This document shows positions 33,654 through 43,500 of a stretch of DNA of 64,000 nt, one piece after another. Made by a program: the position numbers and the translations under genes. A model generated the notes under the pieces. That model saw nothing but the letters and a program-made list of their open reading frames with translations. It was not told the origin of the DNA and ran no database searches. The stretch spans positions 1 to 64,000 of the forward strand of contig NZ_QXQA01000015.1 of the NCBI RefSeq assembly GCF_003583765.1. Reading direction: 5' to 3'. This stretch comes from Paenibacillus nanensis. GTDB lineage: Bacteria > Bacillota > Bacilli > Paenibacillales > Paenibacillaceae. Position 1 is the first letter of the stretch; each line of letters opens with the position of its first letter.

Positions 33654-33749
33654 TTGACCATCTCCTCCATATATTTTGCTACGCTTAAGTAGACGAACGA
33701 AATTCGTAATGGACGCAAAAAAAGAAATAAATTTTTCAAGGTGGTTTAC

Positions 33750-34298
33750 ATGTTAAGCGTAAATGAAATATGGGAGGATTATTATCCTCAAATTAAAAAA
33801 TTCGTTTCCAATCGCATTCAGAATGAAGCTGATGCGGATGACATTGTCCAACAAGTATTTATGAAAATTAATAATCATCTAGATCAATTAAGCGATGAGA
33901 AAAAGTTGTCATCCTGGATTTATCAAATCGCTCGCAACTGCATGGTTGACCATTATCGAAAACAAAAGTGGGCTGACGAGCTTCCGCCTGAGCTGCCTGC
34001 AACGGATCAATACGAAGAGCCGGACCTTGCCCAAGAGGTCATCGCCTGCTTTGAATCGACCATTCAGCAATTACCGGAGAAATACAAGGAAGCCTTGAAG
34101 CTTTCCTTAGTGGAAGGCCTCACTCAGAGGGAAATTAGTGAACGGCTGAACATTTCCTATTCCGGGGTGAAATCAAGAGTTCAGCGCGGACGCGAGATGC
34201 TGAAGGAATTGTTGACGAGCTGCTGCCATATCGAATCTGACCGGTATGGCAACATTATTGACTTTCATGTCAATTGGCGGTTCCCTGATTGCTCGTAA
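33750..34298 (+). CDS. sigZ: RNA polymerase ECF sigma factor, SigZ-like
   Basis: A 182-residue ECF sigma factor. Region 2 covers about residues 5-70 (DADDIVQQVFMKINNHLDQL, LSSWIYQIARNCMVDHYRKQ) and region 4 covers about 105-155 (QLPEKYKEALKLSLVEGLTQ then REISERLNISYSGVKSRVQR). The C-terminal extension CCHIESDRYGNIIDF is typical of SigZ. No anti-sigma gene is adjacent, as in Bacillus SigZ. ATG at 33750 is used; GTG at 33741 lies within the AAGGTGG ribosome-binding site. Confidence 0.85.
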   Translation: MLSVNEIWEDYYPQIKKFVSNRIQNEADADDIVQQVFMKINNHLDQLSDEKKLSSWIYQIARNCMVDHYRKQKWADELPPELPATDQYEEPDLAQEVIACFESTIQQLPEKYKEALKLSLVEGLTQREISERLNISYSGVKSRVQRGREMLKELLTSCCHIESDRYGNIIDFHVNWRFPDCS

Positions 34299-34325
34299 GC
34301 CATAAACGGCTGGGGTACAAAAAGT

Positions 34326-34362
34326 CAGCCGCCGGCGCAACTTACGTTCGCGCCGGCGGCTG
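34326..34362. terminator. Strong bidirectional hairpin
   Basis: CAGCCGCCGGCGC and GCGCCGGCGGCTG form a perfect 13-bp stem around an 11-base loop. It lies between the sigZ stop and the stop of the giant SLH gene. Confidence 0.8.
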
Positions 34363-34390
34363 TTCTTCCTTCATAATGACAAGCTACATT

Positions 34391-37300
34391 CTAGTTAATG
34401 AGCCCGGCTTGCTGCAGCATACGTTGTACCAGCACGGCCGTTTCTGCTCTTGTTAACTCCTGGGCAGGATTCAGCTTGTTGCCGGAGGTGCCTTGCAGCA
34501 GCCCATGTTTCATGGCCTCGGTCACATCCTGCTTCGACCAGGCATGCACCTCGCCAGCATCGGCATACTTTGCAAGTAGCGTTTCCGTTTCCGAGTCGTC
34601 TACAATCGTTGATTGTCCGGCAAGTCTCATCGCTCGGATCAGGATCACTGCCGCTTCCTCGCGTGTCACTGTTTGCGAAGGACGGAATGTGCCGTCCGCA
34701 TATCCCGTTATTAAGCCGTATGCCTCCGCTTGCGCGACTAGACCGCTGTACCAGGCCTCCGGAGCGACATCCGCGAAGGCTTCCGCCCCCTGAGCGCCCC
34801 CTAGACTCGGCAGACCGAGCGATCTAATTACGATTGCCGCTAATTCCGCCCTTGTAATCGAAGCATCCGGCCTGAAATGTTTCCCATCGACGCCGCCAAC
34901 AATCATTCTTGATGCCATATTATGGATCGCATCCTTGGCCCAATGCGTCCGAGTATCCTCCAGCGTAACCCGAAGCTCAAGCAGAGCATAAGCGCTGTTG
35001 GTCAAGCTGTTCACAACGGCTGATCTTTTTCCGTCTTGCTCAATAAACCGTGTCGGAACATGACGTATTGTCCCATCATGCTCTATGACAACCGCAGTCG
35101 TTGCACGATTATTGCTCACGCCTTCATTCAGCGGTAGTTCACGTTCAATGTAAGTTTGAAATTGGTTCATCGAATACGTAATGCCGTTATAGGAAACTTT
35201 CACATCAAATTCGACTGGAGGCGAGATGACTCTAAGCTCCCCGTTTTGCTCGAGCTGCTCAAGAAGAGTGAGGCTATTTCCAGCTTCTTTCCCCACCTCG
35301 ACTAGAATCGTTAGATCTGCGGGTTTCAGCTGTGTGCCAAAGCGCTGTGAGAGACTCGCTATATCGAGCGCTGTGGCCGGAAGCCGGTAGATACCGCTTA
35401 CCGTTCGGATTTCGAGCTGTCCGGCTCTATCCGCCAATTCTTTCGCCATCTCCCCCGTCAACACGGCGGAAATACGATCAACCGATTCCCTTGCTTCAAG
35501 CACAATGACGGGATGGGCGCCAGCTTGCATAATCGCGCTCTGCCATTGGTCTGCTCTCCATTCCGCCTTAACTACGGTTTGCCCGCCAATTTGCGTGGTC
35601 GTGTGAGTGACCATATTTTGCTGGAGCTTCCCGTTTACCGAGAATTGCAGGCCTTCCTGTGTAACCGGCAGGCTCGGGGCATTGTCTCCCGTGTTGCCAT
35701 TTCCAGTGCCGCCGCCCGGATCGGTCTGCAGCGTCCACTTCGCATACAGCGTTATGTCGTCGGCTGGCATTACGAACGTACTGCCAACAGCGTAATTCAT
35801 GCCGCTGCCGTCCGCTGCCGTGTTCCAACCTGCAAAGGTGCGGCCGGACTTCGTCAGTTGGCCGCTATTTCCTGCGACCGTAACTGTCGCGCCTAGTTCA
35901 TAAGCGTTGTTATCTGTCGGAACAGATCCGCCAGAATTGCCGTTGCCGTCATAAGTTACCAAGTAGGTCGGGTTTGTCGTCCACTTCGCATACAACGTTA
36001 CATTGTCGGCTGGCATTGTTAGCGTTTCGCCGCCTGCGTAGTCCGTGCCGCTTCCATCAGCTGCTGTGTTCCAGCCAACGAACGTGTGGCCAGCCTTCGT
36101 CAGTTGGCCGCTATTTCCTGCAACCGAGACGGTTACACCTTGCTCATAAGCGTTGTTATCTGTAGGGACGGAGCCACCAGTACTTCCGTTGCCGTCATAA
36201 GTTACCGAGTAGGTCGGGTTTGTCGTCCACTTCGCATACAACGTTACGTTGTCGGCTGGCATTGTTAGCGTTTCGCCGCCTGCGTAGTCCGTGCCGCTTC
36301 CATCAGCTGCTGTGTTCCAGCCAACGAACGTGTGGCCAGCCTTCGTCAGTTGGCCGCTATCTCCTGCGACCGTAACTGTCGCGCCTTGTTCATAAGCGTT
36401 GTTATCTGTCGGAACAGCTCCGCCAGAATTGCCGTTGCCGTCATAAGTTACCGAGTAGGTCGGGTTTGCCGTCCACTTCGCATACAGCGTTACGTCATCA
36501 GCTGGCATCGTAAATGCATCGCCTCCTGCGTAGTCCGTGCCGCTTCCATCAGCTGCTGTGTTCCAGCCAACGAACGTGTGGCCAGCCTTCGTCAGTTGGC
36601 CGCCATTACCTGCGACCGTAACTGTCGCGCCTTGCTCATAAGCACTGTTATCAGTTGGGACGGCGCCACCAGTACTTCCGTTGCCGTCATAAGTTACCGA
36701 GTAGGTCGGATTTGTCGTCCACTTCGCATACAGCGTTACGTTGTCGGCTGGCATTGTAAATGTATCGCCGCCTGCGTAGTCGGTGCCGTTTCCGTCAGCT
36801 GTCGTGTTCCAGCCAACGAACGTGTGGCCAGCCCTCGTCAGTTGGCCGCTATTACCTGCAACTGTGACGGTTACACCTTGCTCATAAGCGTTGTTATCTG
36901 TAGGGACGGAGCCACCAGTACTTCCGTTGCCGTCATAAGTTACCGAGTAGGTCGGGTTCTGCGTCCACATTGCAAATAACGTTACGTTGTCGGCTGGCAT
37001 TGTTAGCGTTTCGCCGCCTGCGTAGTCCGTGCCGTTTCCGTCCGCTGTCGTGTTCCAGCCAACGAAAGTATGACCGGACTTCGTGAGCTGGCCGCCATTA
37101 CCTGCGACCGTAACATTCATCCCCTGCTCATAAGTGTTTCCGTCAGTCGGAACAGTGCCGCCAGTACTTCCGTTCCCGTCATAAGTTACCGAATAGGTCG
37201 GATTCAGCGACCACATTGCAAATAGCGTTACGTCATCATTTGGCATTGCAAATGTATCGCCGCCTGCGTAGTCCGTGCCGCTTCCGTCAGCTGCCGTGTT

Positions 37301-40300
37301 CCAGCCAACGAAAGTATGACCGGACTTCGTGAGCTGGCCGCCATTACCTGCGACCGTAACTGTCGCGCCTTGCTCATAAGCACTGTTATCAGTTGGGACG
37401 GCGCCGCCAGTACTTCCGTTGACGTCATAAGTTACCGAGTAGGTCGGGTTTGCCGTCCACTTCGCATACAACGTTACGTTGTCGGCTGGCATTGTTAGCG
37501 TTTCGCCGCCTGCGTAGTCCGTGCCGCTTCCATCAGCTGCTGTGTTCCAGCCAACGAACGTGTGGCCAGCCTTCGTCAGTTGGCCGCTATTACCTGCGAC
37601 CGTAACTGTCGCGCCTTGTTCATAAGCGTTGTTATCTGTCGGAACAGCTCCGCCAGAATTGCCGTTGCCGTCATAAGTCACCGAGTAGGTCGGGTTTGTC
37701 GTCCACTTCGCATACAGCGTTACGTTGTCGGCTGGCATTGTAAATGTTTCGCCGCCTGCGTAGTCCGTGCCGCTTCCGTCAGCTGCCGTGTTCCAGCCAA
37801 CGAAAGTATGACCGGACTTCGTGAGCTGGCCGCTATTACCTGCGACCGTAACTGTCGCGCCTTGTTCATAAGCGTTGTTATCTGTCGGAACAGCTCCGCC
37901 AGAATTGCCGTTGCCGTCATAAGTCACCGAGTAGGTCGGGTTTGTCGTCCACTTCGCATACAGCGTTACGTTGTCGGCTGGCATTGTAAATGTTTCGCCG
38001 CCTGCGTAGTCCGTGCCGTTTCCGTCAGCTGCTGTGTTCCAGCCAACGAAAGTATGACCGGATTTCGTGAGCTGGCCGCTATTACCTGCGACCGTAACTG
38101 TCGCGCCTTGTTCATAAGCGTTGTTATCTGTCGGAACAGCTCCGCCAGAATTGCCGTTGCCGTCATAAGTCACCGAGTAGGTCGGGTTTGTCGTCCACTT
38201 CGCATACAGCGTTACGTTGTCGGCTGGCATTGTAAATGTTTCGCCGCCTGCGTAGTCCGTGCCGCTTCCGTCAGCTGCCGTGTTCCAGCCAACGAACGTG
38301 TGACCAGCCCTCGTCAGTTGGCCGCTATTACCTGCAACTGTGACGGTTACGCCTTGCTCATAAGCGTTGTTATCTGCAGGGACGGTGCCGCCAGTACTTC
38401 CGTTCCCGTCATAAGTTACCGAATAGGTCGGATTCAACATCCACATTGCAAATAACGTTACGTCATCATTTGGCATTGCAAATGTATCGCCGCCATTATA
38501 TTTCGTGCCGCTTCCGTCCGCTGCCGTGTTCCAACCTGCAAAGGTGTGTCCGGTCTTTGTGAGCTGGCTGCTATTACCTGCGACCGTAACATTCATCCCC
38601 TGCTCATAAGCATTGCTATCTATCGGAACGACTCCGCCCGTGCTTCCGTTCCCGTCATACGTGACCGAATAAGTCGGCGCTGGTTGTACGGTCTGTGTAA
38701 CCTGAAACGTGACACCAGTCATTTGGTCTGCCTTGACCGTAATGGTCGCCTCATAATGGCCGGCAGCCAAGTCATCGTTTGCTTTAACCGAGAACGTCGT
38801 GAATGGCGTCGTCAAGTCCAGCCTAGTGGAAGCGGGCTGCGTAATCGAAAAGGCGTCCGCGTTCACACCGCCGATCACTGCAGTCACATTCGAGAGGTTT
38901 ATCATTCCTGTTCGGGTAACCGTTACCGTTTTCGTTTCCTGGGTACCTGCTGGGTAATGCGCAGTTAGCTCCTGCATGGTCAAATCGTCGAGAGCGCCGA
39001 TAGCCGGGAACGTATACCGCATAACAGTTGGAATATCATTCGAGCCGCGATCGCCGTATGCCGCATACAGACGGTTGCCGTCAACAGCCGCTGACAAATA
39101 CATCGCCGCGCCTTTTGAAAAATTCGATGTTCCTACAACCTCCCATTGCCCGTTGACGTATCGCCGCACTGTCGCTTTGGCGCCTGAATCTTGATAAGCA
39201 AGGACGGGAATTCCCTGCTCAATGTGTAAGGATGATTGTCCTAGGCCGCCTCCGTTAAAATTAGGGGTCCCGACATCCTCCCATTCCGAGCCGTTAAATT
39301 TCTTAACGGCCATTTTGTATCGGTTATCGGTTTCTGAATAAGAGACATACGGTATTTCATCCACTACATAAAGGGATGGATAACTGCCCCTTATGCTGCC
39401 AGACGGACCGGAAGCGCCTACGCTCATCCAACTACCAGTGCTCTCATCGAATTTTTGCACCGTAATTTTGAACTCCTTGGCCCTGTCTTCATACGCCACA
39501 TACGGAATCCCATTGTCCACATAAAGGGAAGCGAGCAATGCTTGTCCCGGGGTAAATCCATTATGAGCGCCAAGATCCTCCCATGTGCCGTCAACGAATC
39601 TTTTAACAGCCATTTTACTGGTGCTCACATCTGTATATGCGACGTATGGAATACCTGCCTCGACAAATATCGAGTTATAGGTCCCCATGCTTGTCGAAAA
39701 CCCAGGCGTGCCAACCGTCTCCCATTCGGCCCCATTATACCGCATGACGGTCATCTTCCCCTCGTGCGTAGGGTCCGAGAAGCCAACATAAGGAGTACCG
39801 TCCTCAACAACCATATCTAAATAATGGGCTATGTCGGGCGTAAAACCAGGCATACCGACCGTTTTCCACATCCCGTCGATATACTTCTTTACCGTTGCTT
39901 TACCATCGTGCTGAGCGAAATCCAAAAAAGCAAAATAGGGTGTTCCATTATCAACATCGATAGAAACGAAACTGACCCTGCTCGGCGTTATTTCGCTGGA
40001 ATTCAAGTTTTTCCAGACGCTCGGCGTATCCGCCGCCCATTTCGCATACAACGTTACGCTCTCGGTACCTATCGCAAAGACAGTGCCTGAACTATAAGTC
40101 GTCCCCGTGCCGTCTGCAGACGTGTTCCAACCGACAAATTCAAACCCTTCTTTTACAAGCTTACCGCTGTTTCCGGATATGGCGACGGTATCTCCCGACT
40201 GATAGGCGCCGGCATCTACCGGCACAGCCCCGCTTGTATGTCCATTTCCGTCATAAATAACTTGTAAGCCGCCGCTCGCATAAATCGGCTGTTGCCATCC

Positions 40301-40366
40301 TTGCGAGAAGCCAACGACTCCGAATAATACAATGAAACAAAGTAATAATTTCCCCATTCGCCGCAT
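34391..40366 (-). CDS. Giant SLH-anchored surface protein with Listeria-type (Flg_new) repeats
   Basis: A 1991-residue secreted protein. Order: signal peptide (1-31); one divergent InlB/Flg_new-type repeat (34-112); about seven blade-like units of 45-50 residues with GTPYVAYxD motifs (115-460), likely a beta-propeller; an Ig-like segment (465-562); twelve tandem 82-residue repeats (564-1547), each with SVTYDGNG, HTFVGWNTAADG and VTLYAKWT; a Gly/Asn linker; a pre-SLH module seen also in the neighbouring SLH protein; and three SLH domains (about 1815-1991) that bind secondary cell-wall polymer. Such repeats suggest adhesion or matrix roles. GAGGGAG precedes the ATG at 40366. It is monocistronic. 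Confidence 0.9.
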   Translation of the reverse strand: MRRMGKLLLCFIVLFGVVGFSQGWQQPIYASGGLQVIYDGNGHTSGAVPVDAGAYQSGDTVAISGNSGKLVKEGFEFVGWNTSADGTGTTYSSGTVFAIGTESVTLYAKWAADTPSVWKNLNSSEITPSRVSFVSIDVDNGTPYFAFLDFAQHDGKATVKKYIDGMWKTVGMPGFTPDIAHYLDMVVEDGTPYVGFSDPTHEGKMTVMRYNGAEWETVGTPGFSTSMGTYNSIFVEAGIPYVAYTDVSTSKMAVKRFVDGTWEDLGAHNGFTPGQALLASLYVDNGIPYVAYEDRAKEFKITVQKFDESTGSWMSVGASGPSGSIRGSYPSLYVVDEIPYVSYSETDNRYKMAVKKFNGSEWEDVGTPNFNGGGLGQSSLHIEQGIPVLAYQDSGAKATVRRYVNGQWEVVGTSNFSKGAAMYLSAAVDGNRLYAAYGDRGSNDIPTVMRYTFPAIGALDDLTMQELTAHYPAGTQETKTVTVTRTGMINLSNVTAVIGGVNADAFSITQPASTRLDLTTPFTTFSVKANDDLAAGHYEATITVKADQMTGVTFQVTQTVQPAPTYSVTYDGNGSTGGVVPIDSNAYEQGMNVTVAGNSSQLTKTGHTFAGWNTAADGSGTKYNGGDTFAMPNDDVTLFAMWMLNPTYSVTYDGNGSTGGTVPADNNAYEQGVTVTVAGNSGQLTRAGHTFVGWNTAADGSGTDYAGGETFTMPADNVTLYAKWTTNPTYSVTYDGNGNSGGAVPTDNNAYEQGATVTVAGNSGQLTKSGHTFVGWNTAADGNGTDYAGGETFTMPADNVTLYAKWTTNPTYSVTYDGNGNSGGAVPTDNNAYEQGATVTVAGNSGQLTKSGHTFVGWNTAADGSGTDYAGGETFTMPADNVTLYAKWTTNPTYSVTYDGNGNSGGAVPTDNNAYEQGATVTVAGNSGQLTKAGHTFVGWNTAADGSGTDYAGGETLTMPADNVTLYAKWTANPTYSVTYDVNGSTGGAVPTDNSAYEQGATVTVAGNGGQLTKSGHTFVGWNTAADGSGTDYAGGDTFAMPNDDVTLFAMWSLNPTYSVTYDGNGSTGGTVPTDGNTYEQGMNVTVAGNGGQLTKSGHTFVGWNTTADGNGTDYAGGETLTMPADNVTLFAMWTQNPTYSVTYDGNGSTGGSVPTDNNAYEQGVTVTVAGNSGQLTRAGHTFVGWNTTADGNGTDYAGGDTFTMPADNVTLYAKWTTNPTYSVTYDGNGSTGGAVPTDNSAYEQGATVTVAGNGGQLTKAGHTFVGWNTAADGSGTDYAGGDAFTMPADDVTLYAKWTANPTYSVTYDGNGNSGGAVPTDNNAYEQGATVTVAGDSGQLTKAGHTFVGWNTAADGSGTDYAGGETLTMPADNVTLYAKWTTNPTYSVTYDGNGSTGGSVPTDNNAYEQGVTVSVAGNSGQLTKAGHTFVGWNTAADGSGTDYAGGETLTMPADNVTLYAKWTTNPTYLVTYDGNGNSGGSVPTDNNAYELGATVTVAGNSGQLTKSGRTFAGWNTAADGSGMNYAVGSTFVMPADDITLYAKWTLQTDPGGGTGNGNTGDNAPSLPVTQEGLQFSVNGKLQQNMVTHTTTQIGGQTVVKAEWRADQWQSAIMQAGAHPVIVLEARESVDRISAVLTGEMAKELADRAGQLEIRTVSGIYRLPATALDIASLSQRFGTQLKPADLTILVEVGKEAGNSLTLLEQLEQNGELRVISPPVEFDVKVSYNGITYSMNQFQTYIERELPLNEGVSNNRATTAVVIEHDGTIRHVPTRFIEQDGKRSAVVNSLTNSAYALLELRVTLEDTRTHWAKDAIHNMASRMIVGGVDGKHFRPDASITRAELAAIVIRSLGLPSLGGAQGAEAFADVAPEAWYSGLVAQAEAYGLITGYADGTFRPSQTVTREEAAVILIRAMRLAGQSTIVDDSETETLLAKYADAGEVHAWSKQDVTEAMKHGLLQGTSGNKLNPAQELTRAETAVLVQRMLQQAGLIN
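35726..38677 (-). repeat. Twelve 246-bp in-frame tandem repeats
   Basis: Exactly 12 contiguous units of 246 bp encode the 82-residue repeats of the SLH protein. Several neighbours differ by only one to three residues (units 3, 4 and 5), and identity at DNA level is high, for example the shared CCGCCTGCGTAGTCCGTGCC. The outer units are more divergent, which fits expansion in the middle by unequal recombination. The array creates long spurious frames on the opposite strand. Confidence 0.95.
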
Positions 40367-40475
40367 GTGAATCTCCCTCTCATTTGCCCGCTTCCGATTG
40401 TAGTCCGCCCTCTATCGTAGCACGCCCGGCAGAGGTTGGGAATTAACTTAAGTTAACATTTCGACATCCCATGCA

Positions 40476-40519
40476 AAAAAAGCCGGGAGGCCTGCGCATA
40501 GCGCAACACCTCCGGCTTT
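40476..40519 (-). terminator. Rho-independent terminator
   Basis: AAAGCCGGGAGG and CCTCCGGCTTT form a long stem with one bulge and an inner GCGC stem; on the minus strand it is followed by TTTTTTGCAT. It ends the glycosidase gene at 40541. Confidence 0.85.
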
Positions 40520-40540
40520 CTTGCTTTTTCTATTCTCCTG

Positions 40541-43500
40541 TTAATTGATATATCCGACGTACTGAAGCAGACGTTTCAGCACAACGGCGGCTTCTGCGCG
40601 GCTCGTCGGAGCATGCGGATCGAAGCGGCCACCCGAGCGGCCCGTCATCAGCTCCGTCTCTACGGCGACCAAGGCCGCATCGGCCGCCCAATCCGAAAGG
40701 TCAGCCCAATCGGAAGCGCCTGATGTTTCCGCTAAATCGGCATCCTCGATAAGCGAAGCCGTGTCTATGCCTGCCGCTTGTAGAGCCCGCATCAGCATAA
40801 CGCTCATTTCCTCCCGGGTAATAACGGCATCGGGACGGAACTCGCCATCCTCGAATCCCCGAATCAAGCCAGCGTCGGCAGCTGCGGCAACCTCTTCCGC
40901 GAACCAATCATCCGCATGCACATCTTTGAACAGTGGAGGCGCGTCCCCTTCAACTTGCCGCAAGCCGAGCGCCCGCGTCAGCAATGCCGCAAACTCCGCA
41001 CGCGACACTTCATCTTCAGGCGCGAAGCCCCCTTCCGGCGAGCCTTGTACGAGCAGCTTGCCTGCAAGTAGCGTCACGTCATCCTCCGCCCAGTGGCCTT
41101 GCATATCCGCAAAGCTTTTGTCGATCTCAGCCAGACCGTACAAGCCGTTCCCCGTGATAAGCAGCTTGCCCTGAACACCGTTTTCGCCAGCAATAAACCG
41201 CGCTGGAACAAAAGCAGGAGCTCCTGTCTCGGCATTAATCGAGATCGCTGTCAATCGTTGACCGGCTTTACTCGCCGAGCTTTCGCCGCTAGCCACCGTC
41301 ACCGATTTATTCGTATCGGCATTCAACAGCAATTCGCCAAAAAGACCGGCGAAAGACTCGACAGACTCCGTTTGCTTGCCATCGCTAGATACCAATTCCA
41401 GCTTGAGAGCGAGCGCAAGCCTTCCATGCAGGGAACCGCCTTGCGAGGCGAGCTGTTCCGCTGCCTCAGATGTAAGCGCCGCTGCTCGCAATCCGATATG
41501 CAGCTGGCTTCCCGTTTCCGCATCTTCTAGAGCATCAACTAATCCTTTAACAGGCAAGCGGAATGCTCCAAACGGAGTTTCCAGCTCAATTAATCCGTCC
41601 GGAAGCACGGACAGCGCCTGAGCAATACCTTCCGTTGGCACAACAGCCCTGACGCTTAACGCGTCGCCGATGTCACTTTCACCGACGGAATAGCCCAAGA
41701 TCTGATCGGATTCATCCTTGCCCTTTAATTGTCCCAGCTCCTCAACCATTCGGTCCTTATTGATGCGAAGTAACGCAGTTCTGTCGCCGTTCGCTCCTGT
41801 CTCCCACTCCAGCTTTGCCCGTTCAGGCTGCGGTGTACCAATTGGACCCGGAGCAGGGCTGCCGCCGCTATTTCTTGTAATAACAACCGATTTTTCATTT
41901 GTCTTGTAATCGTCCACGTAAATTTCGATCTTAACCGTATTGGCTCCAAGCGCGAGAGGGACAACCGAAGAGAAGTACCCTTCTGCGCTCAATGCAGGAA
42001 CCTTAACGCCGTTCACCCTTACTTCCGCCGTTCCGCTGCCGATGACTTCCGCTTGACCTCGAATCTCGACGGAGCTGCTTGTCGTCTGCATGCCCTCATA
42101 TTGCAGGTAGCCTTTCAGCATCGCCGATTTTACGGTATCGCCAATTTGGTAGGCGTTAGCGACTAGCTGACGATTCGTCCTCGTGCCGGAAGGATCCAGC
42201 GTCGATATAACAAAGCCGCCTGCAGGAATGGCGCTGTTTGTATCGTCCAGCACGGCCCAGTTCCAAGTGATGGCTTGATTACGGTTCGGCATCGCGGTCA
42301 CTTCGCCGTCTCCGTTCACGACGACCTCCACATTGTATCTTCCGCCGCCGCTCGTTGGACCGTAGTTTTCCGAAAATACGTTGATGTCTCCCTCAACCAG
42401 ATTGATGTCGAAGTAATTCGCTTCCAAAAATTGCTCTGGCTGGGCCGGAAGACTTAATCCAAGCTGATAATCCTTGACGTACACTTGATCCTTCAGCGAA
42501 GCCGCGATGACCGGCCAGTTGACTTGCGACGCGTCGAACAGCATCAAGCCGTTCGAATTCCGAAGGCCGGACTGGAAAATTTCACGCTGGAGCTCCGGCT
42601 CCTGCACATTATTCATCGCGATTCCCGCGTACAGCGGAATTTCTCCATTCGTAACGATATTTCCTAACGTGATATACTTCTCCACTTGCGGCCCCGTTTC
42701 CTGATAAGCGCCGATCATAAGGAAGTCGAGATGCTCGATATAACCGTTCTTGTAGTAATCGTCCGTATACACGTAAGCGTCACCCAGCCCTAGCCGCTCA
42801 TCGTAGCGGAAGTTCGGACTTCCCCAATGGACGCCGTTCAAATAGTAGGTTTCAAACCAGGAACCGACATAAGAGGAAACTTCGATTGCTTTTCCCGACT
42901 GCTCCTCGTACGCGTCCACCATCTCTTTTACTTCTCCAAAAAAGCTCTTGATCACACCGGAACGGAACTCCCACCATTCGTTGATAAGCGGTCCGTTCAC
43001 GCGAGTTGTGCCCTCGTAGCGGAACACGTCCTGCGGCCATGCCGTAAGCGTCTTCCCTTTGCCGGCCAAATACGCCTCGAACTTGGCGCGGGTCTCGTCG
43101 CTGAAGTCCGCCGTTTCGTTATCGTACCGTCCGCGGTCGTGAATAACGCCGTCCACGTCATAGTTTTGGATGACTTCACGGTATGTGTCCAGCTGGAACG
43201 CCCGCACTTCATCATTGGCTGGATTTACGAATGCAACCAGACCTTGTGCCGAGCTCTCCCGAAGACGCTTGATGACGCCGCCGTCCTGATGCTTATATAC
43301 CCGCTCTTCCCAGTCCAGATGATCGTTCAGAACCGCAAACTCTTGGCTGGCGATGGAGCCCTCTGCGAAATCGTTGATCGCCGCATGGATTTTGAGGCCC
43401 AGCGCATGTCCATGATCGATAAACTCCTGCAGCAGATCCAGCTCGGGACTCGCACCCGCTTTGCCCGAAGCCTTAATTTCGCTGACATACGGCCTTCCGG

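Noticed and set aside
35513..38455. Long plus-strand open frames opposite the SLH repeat array
   Set aside because: They exist only because the 246-bp repeats lack stops in another frame. They have no ribosome-binding sites and read as Cys/Arg-rich repetitive sequence.
35726..38677. CRISPR array
   Set aside because: The repeats are 246 bp, contiguous and in frame in a surface protein; there are no spacers and no cas genes.
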